Assembly (NCBI RefSeq): GCF_003265705.1
Contig: NW_020312968.1
Location: 3,284,935-3,348,934 of the forward strand
Length of the DNA: 64,000 nucleotides
Reading direction: 5' to 3'
DNA from: Callorhinus ursinus
Taxonomy: Eukaryota > Chordata > Mammalia > Carnivora > Otariidae
Shown here: positions 58,431 to 64,000 of the stretch, piece by piece
Layout of the letters: each line of letters starts with the position of its first letter
Numbering within the stretch: position 1 is the stretch's first letter
Position numbers and translations under genes: made by a program
Notes under the pieces: generated by a model
What the model saw: only the letters and a program-made list of their open reading frames with translations
Told to the model about the DNA's origin: nothing
The model's database searches: none

Positions 58431-59109
58431 AGGGGTTGGGAGTTCATGAGATCATTATAATACTTTATTAAAAAGATAAACCAAGTGAGAGAAGGAAAAA
58501 AAAGCTATTTTGATACAAGTGACCTATAATATCAGTGACAAGGCTAAAGCAAAGACATTTTGAGGCAGTCACCTTGATTGGGTTCTTTTTATTTAGGGAA
58601 TATTTTGAAACTTCAGTTTTGACAAAAGTGTGTTGATTTAAAAATTGTTTTTATTACCAGTTAAGTGTGCAATAGAGCTTGAAGGGGCTCTCGCTGGCCC
58701 AGTGTGGGATAATTTGAGCATAAAAATAAAAATAAGAGTAAGAGAACCCGTGAGTTCATAATGATACATTATTTTAAAACATAAATGGAGTGGGAGAGGG
58801 CAAGGAGAAGATTCTTCTTTACAGAAAAATGCCAACGAATAAATGTAAATGATACTACTGAATTAGAAGATAACCACTTTGCAATAGCTGATCCAGCCAA
58901 CAATTATAAATAAATGTTAATACTTTTGAGTGAAAAGTTGTGGAGAAATTGGATATTTAGAATATCACACATAATATTACTTGTTAATTACAAAAGCTAA
59001 AATATCTTTACAAAGAAGAAATATGGCAAACATTACCAAATTTTATATCAGAAATGATAGGACAAACTGACACTATGCGCCTCATGATATAATAAGCTGA
59101 GAAGGAAAC
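58431..59109. other. AT-rich sequence, possibly an old repeat
   Basis: Has the flavour of decayed LINE-derived DNA, but I cannot place it in a family. Confidence 0.3.
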
Positions 59110-60420
59110 AAAATGACCGAGGTGGTTGTTGCAAAATAAAGGATTTGCCTGGTCTCTGTCCCTGGTTGCTGGCATAGAGCTCCTAAAACCCTTGACTTTT
59201 CCTGAGTGATAGAAGTGTCTCGATACTCAAGAACCCCTTGGATTGCACCAGAGTTTACGCTAACAGGGTGACTCATGGTGGACTCCTGTATAGCTTCAGG
59301 CTAGGGGCTGGTTACCAGAAAGACCAACCACATGATTAGAGGATCAAGACCTTGAGCCAGCCCATTTTCTGGGGAAGGCAAAAGGGCTAGAGACTGAGTT
59401 TAATCATGTGGCCAACGGTTCAGTCAAGCATGCCTACATAATGAAATTCCAATAAAAAATCTCGACACTGAAGCTCAGTGACCTCTCCTGGCTGGTGAAC
59501 ATATTGATGTCCCAGGACAGGCACAGAAGCCCTACCTTCAAGACCAGACCTCACCCTGTCTGTCTCTTCATTTACCTGTTCCTACGTTGTACCCTTTATA
59601 ATAAAAGTGTAGTAACAAATATAGTGAAGGGGAGCAGAATTTTCCATCTCAAAATATGCCTTTTTGGCATAAGGATTATATTGACCTGGTTACTTTCTTA
59701 AAAACACAGACTTGGGGGAAAGCTCTGAAAACCGAGTAGCAGTTACTCTTTTGTAAGAGACACTTACATGTCGAAAGGAAATCTCCATTTGTAAGGGTGG
59801 CTCTCTCTCTACCAGAGGAGAAGGATGACTAAATCTCTAGAAACTCTTATCAGCGGAGAAGGCAGAGACTTAGATCTTCAAAACAACCTTACCCTTGTTT
59901 CCTGTGTTTTGCTTGATAACCTCCCATAATTGGTCCCCCCACTTCTTACATCTTCTTTTGTTCTTAAGCTGGAGATAATAGTTAAGATGGTGGCTTGGGC
60001 ACGTGGGGGAATTATTTAATTCTGGGTCTCTCCTGTGAGATGTTATTAAACATCTGTTATTTTTTCTCCTGTTAATCTTTTATTATGTATGCGTGGGAGG
60101 AGGGGAGGGTCTTGGCCAAGAACCTAGAAGGGTAGAAGGAAAATTATTTTTCCTTCCCTACAACAGCACTTTTCTGAGCTCTATGAGTCATTCTGCTGAA
60201 TTATTGAACTTAAGGGGGTCTTATGAACCCATGAATTTGCAGCCAATCAGTAAAAGTGTGGGTGGCCTGGGGATCCCTTGAATTTACAGCTGACATTTGA
60301 AGTGAAGGCAGTTTTGTTGGGGACTGTCCCTTCTACTTGTGGGGTCTGTGCTAACTCCAGGTGGTTAGTATCTGTAACTTAATCTCAAATGCTTCAGCAA
60401 AACCAAACTAGTATACACAG
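59110..60420 (+). mobile_element. Retroviral-type LTR split by another LTR
   Basis: Outer LTR: 'gagccagcccattttctggg', 'cataatgaaattccaataaa', 'ctctcctggctggtgaacat' and 'accctttataataaaagtgt' up to 59624, resuming with 'cacttttctgagctctatga', 'tgtggggtctgtgctaactc' and 'caggtggttagtatctgtaa'. Order and content match a common mammalian ERV LTR type; the family name is not assigned. No retroviral genes present. Confidence 0.65.
59625..60162 (+). mobile_element. Solo LTR inserted in the outer LTR
   Basis: 538 bp starting TGAAGGGGAGCAGA and ending CCCTACA. Flanks atag (59621-59624) and acag (60163-60166) are a 4-bp duplication with one change. Interior landmarks: 'aaaatatgcctttttggcat', 'ggtctctcctgtgagatgtt' and 'aagaacctagaagggtagaa'. 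Probably an ERV1-type solo LTR. Confidence 0.7.
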
Positions 60421-60439
60421 TGGGAGAGAGCAAGAAATG

Positions 60440-60545
60440 AAGGAAAATGTGAACTAATGGAGAACCTAGGTGAATGGCTGTTCATTGCCCGGTTCTTTGG
60501 GAATTTTTAAGAATAAAAAAAGTTGGGGGAAAATTAGAGCATCAA
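60440..60545 (+). mobile_element. L1M-type 3' end fragment
   Basis: 'ggagaacctaggtgaatggc', then 'aagaataaaaaaagttgggg', matches the 3' end shared by old L1M elements. Confidence 0.55.
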
Positions 60546-60575
60546 GTAGGCTGCCTCAAAATGTCCCCTGCATCA

Positions 60576-60753
60576 GGGGCACCTGGTGGCTCAGTCGGTT
60601 AAGGGTCTCCCTTCAGCTCAGGTCATGATCCTGGTGTCCTGAGATCGAGCCCCGAATCGGGCTCTCTGCTCAGCGGGGAGTCTGCCTCTCCCTCTGCCCC
60701 TTACCCCACTTGTACTCTCTCTCTCTCTCAAATAAATAAATAAAATATTTTCT
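60576..60753 (+). mobile_element. SINEC, long class
   Basis: Full-length SINEC. Diverged 18-bp duplication aaaatgtcccctgcatca (60558-60575) and aaaacgtctccttcatca (60754-60771), 15 of 18 identical. Confidence 0.96.
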
Positions 60754-60771
60754 AAAACGTCTCCTTCATCA

Positions 60772-60895
60772 AAAGGTATGTCAAGCATAACACTGTGAAT
60801 GTACTTAATGCCACCGAATTATACACTTAAAATTGGTTAAAATGGTAAATTCTATGCCATGTGTATTTTACCATGCTGAAAAGAAAACACTATGG
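60772..60895 (+). mobile_element. L1M-type 3' end fragment
   Basis: 'gaatgtacttaatgccaccg' and 'aattatacacttaaaattgg' match an old L1 3' UTR (ctaaaaaccactgaattgtacac type). Confidence 0.55.
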
Positions 60896-61744
60896 CCAAA
60901 TGTCTGCATCAGTTCTTGTCCCCTCCATGCAGGGGGGGCAACAAGGGCGAAGGCCATTGGGTGCAGAAGTCCTGTGTGACTGACACAGGGGGGCCAGGAA
61001 ATGAAGCTGGAGAGAGAAAGGCAAGAGGCAGGTCAGGCAGGGCCTCCTCAACGTAATGCCCTTGGAAGGATAAGGCAGCTAACGGGACGGGAGCCCTGCT
61101 TTGCTAGATGATTCCAACCTGGCTTCTGTGCAAGCTGCTTCAGCCCTAGCATCTCCTCAACGGTCTAGTGTGTGCACCCTGACCCCTTCTTCCCTCCCTA
61201 CTCCTGCAGGCACGAGGCCAGGGGAAGGTTGCTGGTGCGGGTTCCAATGCCTCATGGATCCCAGGTCTGGGACATTTTCATTTTGTCTTAATGGAAAATA
61301 AACATGTAACATATGTGGGACATAACAATGTGGGCACAGGTCCAGATATATCCTGCTGCTGGCTTGGCAGCCCCTGGGAACAGCCTGCGAGGTTCAAATG
61401 CAGAGATGCTTTTTGCAAATTTAGGATCAGCAAGCCTGGCCGGGGCTTCCATTCACCCAACCACAGAACTAACTTGTAAGCAGGAATGGGGCAAAGAAAC
61501 ACTGTCACCAAAGATTGCTCTTTTTGCCTTTCATTGCTTAAGGCTCTTTAGTTGTCCAGGTGGCTTTTTTCTTTTCAGCACATTCACATCGACAATTGGA
61601 CAATTTTAGGAAAAGTAGATCAATTTTTATACATTTGTTTTTAGTCCCACATTTATTAATCTAAGATTGTCTTTCCTGCCCCTCTCTTTCTCTTCCTCTT
61701 TTCTCTTTCTTTTCTTTCTTTCGTCTTTCTTTCCTTCTCTTGTT
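60896..61744. other. Unique sequence, then CT-rich tract
   Basis: No gene seen. A polypyrimidine tract of CTTT units occupies 61675-61744. Confidence 0.45.
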
Positions 61745-61815
61745 AGAAGGTATATAACAAAATTTACGTTTTAAGCCATTGTTAAGTATACAATTCAGTG
61801 GCATTAAGTATCTTT
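61745..61815 (-). mobile_element. LINE-1 fragment, reversed
   Basis: 'gtatataacaaaatttacgt' and 'aagtatacaattcagtggca' match the reverse complement of an old L1 3' region (aaagtgtacaattcagtgg). Confidence 0.6.
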
Positions 61816-61999
61816 TCCTTTTAATTTAAACTATATTTTAGAATTATTATTACAAATGGTAATTGACATAATTGATAAACTATGGAGGGGGAGGGAATGA
61901 AGAAAAGAAAGCATCTTACCCTCCCCTCCCACAATATGCTATTAACATTTTTTTGGTGAACCTGTCTGAAACATGTTAATAGACCATCATTTTTTTTTA

Positions 62000-62197
62000 A
62001 TTTATTTTTTAAATTTTATTTCATTTTAAAGATTTTATTTGAGAGAGAGAGAGAGCACAAGCAGGAGGGGCAGAAGGAGAGGGAGAACAGACTCCCCGTT
62101 GAACAGGGAGCCCGATGTGGGACTCGATCCCAGGACCCCGGGATCATGACCTGAGCCGAAGGCAGACGCTGAACCGACTGAGCCATCCAGGCATCCC
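62000..62197 (-). mobile_element. SINEC, long class
   Basis: Antisense SINEC with an A/T-rich tail region. Diverged flanks agaccatcatttttt (61981 on) and agaccattagtttt (62198 on). Confidence 0.94.
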
Positions 62198-62224
62198 AGA
62201 CCATTAGTTTTGTTTTTGTTTTTG

Positions 62225-62400
62225 TTTTTTAAATTCAAAAGCTTTTTATTTTTTTAATTTATCTTTTTTAACTCAAGCATAATTAACATACAATGTTATA
62301 TTAGTTGTAGGTGTACAATATAATGATTCAACAATTCTAGACATTACTCAAGTTTTTAGTAACACAAATGTATTCTCTTGCTCCTCATGGGTAAGGAGGC
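62225..62400 (-). mobile_element. LINE-1 3' fragment, reversed
   Basis: 'ttaacatacaatgttatatt', 'gtaggtgtacaatataatga' and 'ttcaacaattctagacatta' match the reverse complement of a carnivore-type L1 3' UTR. Confidence 0.7.
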
Positions 62401-62995
62401 TCGGGCATAATGGTTGCTTTTTCTTCCTGGAGATACAGGTGAGTTTTCCTTACTTACCTGCATACATGTATTCCCATAAGCAGACACACACACACACGTA
62501 CACACATGCTTATTTTATATGATATACTTATATTATAAATCTGATGGTTCTTTCCATTTCTTGTACTAAACCTTCTATATTTCTGATCTCTTAATTTTGA
62601 TTCTTCTCTTGATTGGCTAGATGTTGTCAACAAATCTTTCTTTCCTCCCCAAATCATTTTTGTTTCCTTTTCATGAAAGGTTCATGAGTGTTGAATACAT
62701 AGTGATTAACCATCCTTGTTTCTCTGTTGGATTTTAGCACTGAAAGTCTTGTGTCCCAGATAACCCCTCGGTCCCCAGTAAACAGAGACAGGTGGTGGCT
62801 GTAGCCTGGTCCCTAAGTTCTTGTTTGACAGGTAGAGCAGCTTGGGGGCAGTGTTCCCTGACGACACAGTAAATGCTGTGTCCTGATTTCTGGTGCTGAG
62901 CGGTGCTGGGCGGAAGTATGCTGTGGGTGTTAAGTGTCCTCTATAGACTTGCTTTTGCTGCTTTGAAACCCATCAGATTCTTTCTTTAGTCTTGA
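62401..62995. other. Unclassified sequence
   Basis: A short (CA)n lies at 62485-62500. Text near 62735-62800 ('agcactgaaagtcttgtgtc') resembles an old DNA-transposon repeat that I cannot name. Confidence 0.35.
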
Positions 62996-63255
62996 CATTC
63001 AGCAACTTTTCTTCTTTTAGTTTTTCCTAAGGACAGGATGTGATTTCTCATTGTGGAGACTAAACGCTTTCATTATTTCAAGCAAGTGTTCGTCCTTGGC
63101 TTACATCAAATATTTTTTTCTGTTCCACTTCATTCTCTTCTCATCTCCAGGAACTCCAGCTATGTGTGTGTTTTCTCTCTTTATCCCTCCGTGCTTCCTT
63201 TTGAGTGAATTCCTGAGTCCTGCTGTGCTTTCCCAGTTCTGTCCCATGCAGAATT
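62996..63255 (-). mobile_element. Possible old L1 fragment, reversed
   Basis: 'caaatatttttttctgttcc' and 'tctccaggaactccagctat' resemble reversed L1M text (tcaaatattttttctgccc, ttctggaactccaatt). Weak. Confidence 0.35.
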
Positions 63256-63292
63256 GAGCCTCATGATTATGAGCCTCAGGGGAGCCACGATA

Positions 63293-63489
63293 GGGGGGCC
63301 TGGGTGGCTCGGTTGGTTAAGGGTCTGCCTTCTGCTCAGGTCATGATCCCGGGGTCCTGGGATTGAGTCCTGCATCGGGCTCCCTGCTCAGCAGGTAAAC
63401 TGCTTCTCCCTCTCCTCCCCACTTGTGCTCTCTCTCGCTATCTCTGTCTCTCTCAAATGAATAAATAAAATCTTTAAGAAAACAAAAAG
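63293..63489 (+). mobile_element. SINEC, long class
   Basis: Full-length SINEC. Duplication gagccacgata (63282-63292) and gagccatgata (63492-63502), 10 of 11. Confidence 0.96.
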
Positions 63490-63599
63490 GAGAGCCATGA
63501 TATTGGGAACCATGGTCACCTCCATCATCCCCACTGTGAACACCTGCTGAGCACACTGCTCTCGTGTGTGTTAGTCCTTCATACTTGCTTTGTGCTCCT

Positions 63600-63960
63600 T
63601 GACGGGGCACAACATATAATGTAGGCAATTCCAGTCTGGCTGGGTAGGAAGAAAAGACAGACTTATAAACAAATAAATTGCCATCTTCCTTGGTAAGTGC
63701 CATAATAGAAGAATGAATGCATTCCCATGGGAGCGTGGTGGCTGTGTCTGGAAGGACAAGGAGAGGGTGCTCAGATGAGGGAGTAGGTGTCAGGGGAGAG
63801 GGCACATCCCAGGCAGAAGTAGTGATGTGTGTCCTGCTGAGTTGGAAGACTGTATTCTCATGCACAAGGAAGAACGCAAACTTCAAGGTGGCTGAAGCCA
63901 AGTACAGGAAATAACACGTCAGTGGTGAGACTGAACGGGCAAGTATGAGCCAAATAATTG
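63600..63960 (-). mobile_element. L2 LINE fragment, reversed
   Basis: 'gaagaaaagacagacttata', 'gggcacatcccaggcagaag' and 'caaggaagaacgcaaacttc' follow reversed L2 landmarks (aggcagagggaacagc region). The 207-codon minus frame here runs through L2 and SINEC and is not a gene. Confidence 0.5.
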
Positions 63961-64000
63961 CCATGCTGTCCTTAACTCTTGCACCCTAGGAGAAAGGGCG

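Noticed and set aside
27976..62500. Direct repeats that could suggest a CRISPR array
   Set aside because: All are microsatellites, a degenerate minisatellite or dispersed SINEs. There are no regular spacers and the DNA is mammalian.
63341..63964. Longest open frame in the window, 207 codons, minus strand
   Set aside because: It reads through an antisense L2 fragment and a complete SINEC, with no domain or codon signal. It is open by chance.

Overview
This window is non-coding DNA from a mammal of the order Carnivora. The diagnostic feature is 26 tRNA-derived SINEs of the carnivore SINEC type. Each has the A-box-like start 'tggctcagtcggttaag' and a B-box-like 'gagttcgagcc'; long copies add a CT-rich tract and an (AAATA)n/A tail. 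The long-copy body ('ctgagccgaaggcagatgc', 'gggagcccgatg' on the minus strand) fits arctoid carnivores (bears, mustelids, seals and relatives) better than dog or cat SINEs as I know them. The clade call is inference. I found no protein-coding exon, tRNA, rRNA, snRNA or recognisable processed pseudogene. All open frames are short, overlap on both strands, or run through repeats. The window is most likely intergenic or deep intronic.

Layout. 1-6 kb: two short and one long SINEC, an L2 3' end, a MER5-like hAT element, a MIR, and a small CpG-rich patch at 4.68-4.80 kb with a minus-strand CTCF-like motif. 6-26 kb: no SINEC at all. This stretch holds old repeats (MIRs, LTRs, one LTR split by a Tc1/mariner element), a block at 7.9-8.6 kb that keeps its CpGs although GC is only about 45%, and a GC-richer stretch at 18-24 kb. 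26-34 kb: a hAT element nested in a MER5-like element and itself hit by a SINEC, a LINE-1 with a 5' inversion, a degenerate minisatellite, a short palindrome with a third copy, MIRs, L2 and hAT remnants.

34-47 kb: SINEC-dense, mostly minus orientation from 37.9 to 45.4 kb, with L1, L2 (including a decayed reverse-transcriptase segment) and an MLT1-type LTR inside an L1. 47-50 kb: mostly unique, with a 23-base G run. 50-64 kb: a long minus-strand L2 carrying three SINECs and a further insert, all plus-strand SINECs to 60.8 kb, a retroviral LTR inside another LTR, L1 3' ends and a terminal L2.

No genes act together here. What the window offers is a layered insertion history, with many target-site duplications readable directly, plus a few candidate regulatory segments. 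I did not find a new biological system. The best leads are the CpG-retaining block, the 20 kb SINEC-free interval and the template-switch-like palindrome.
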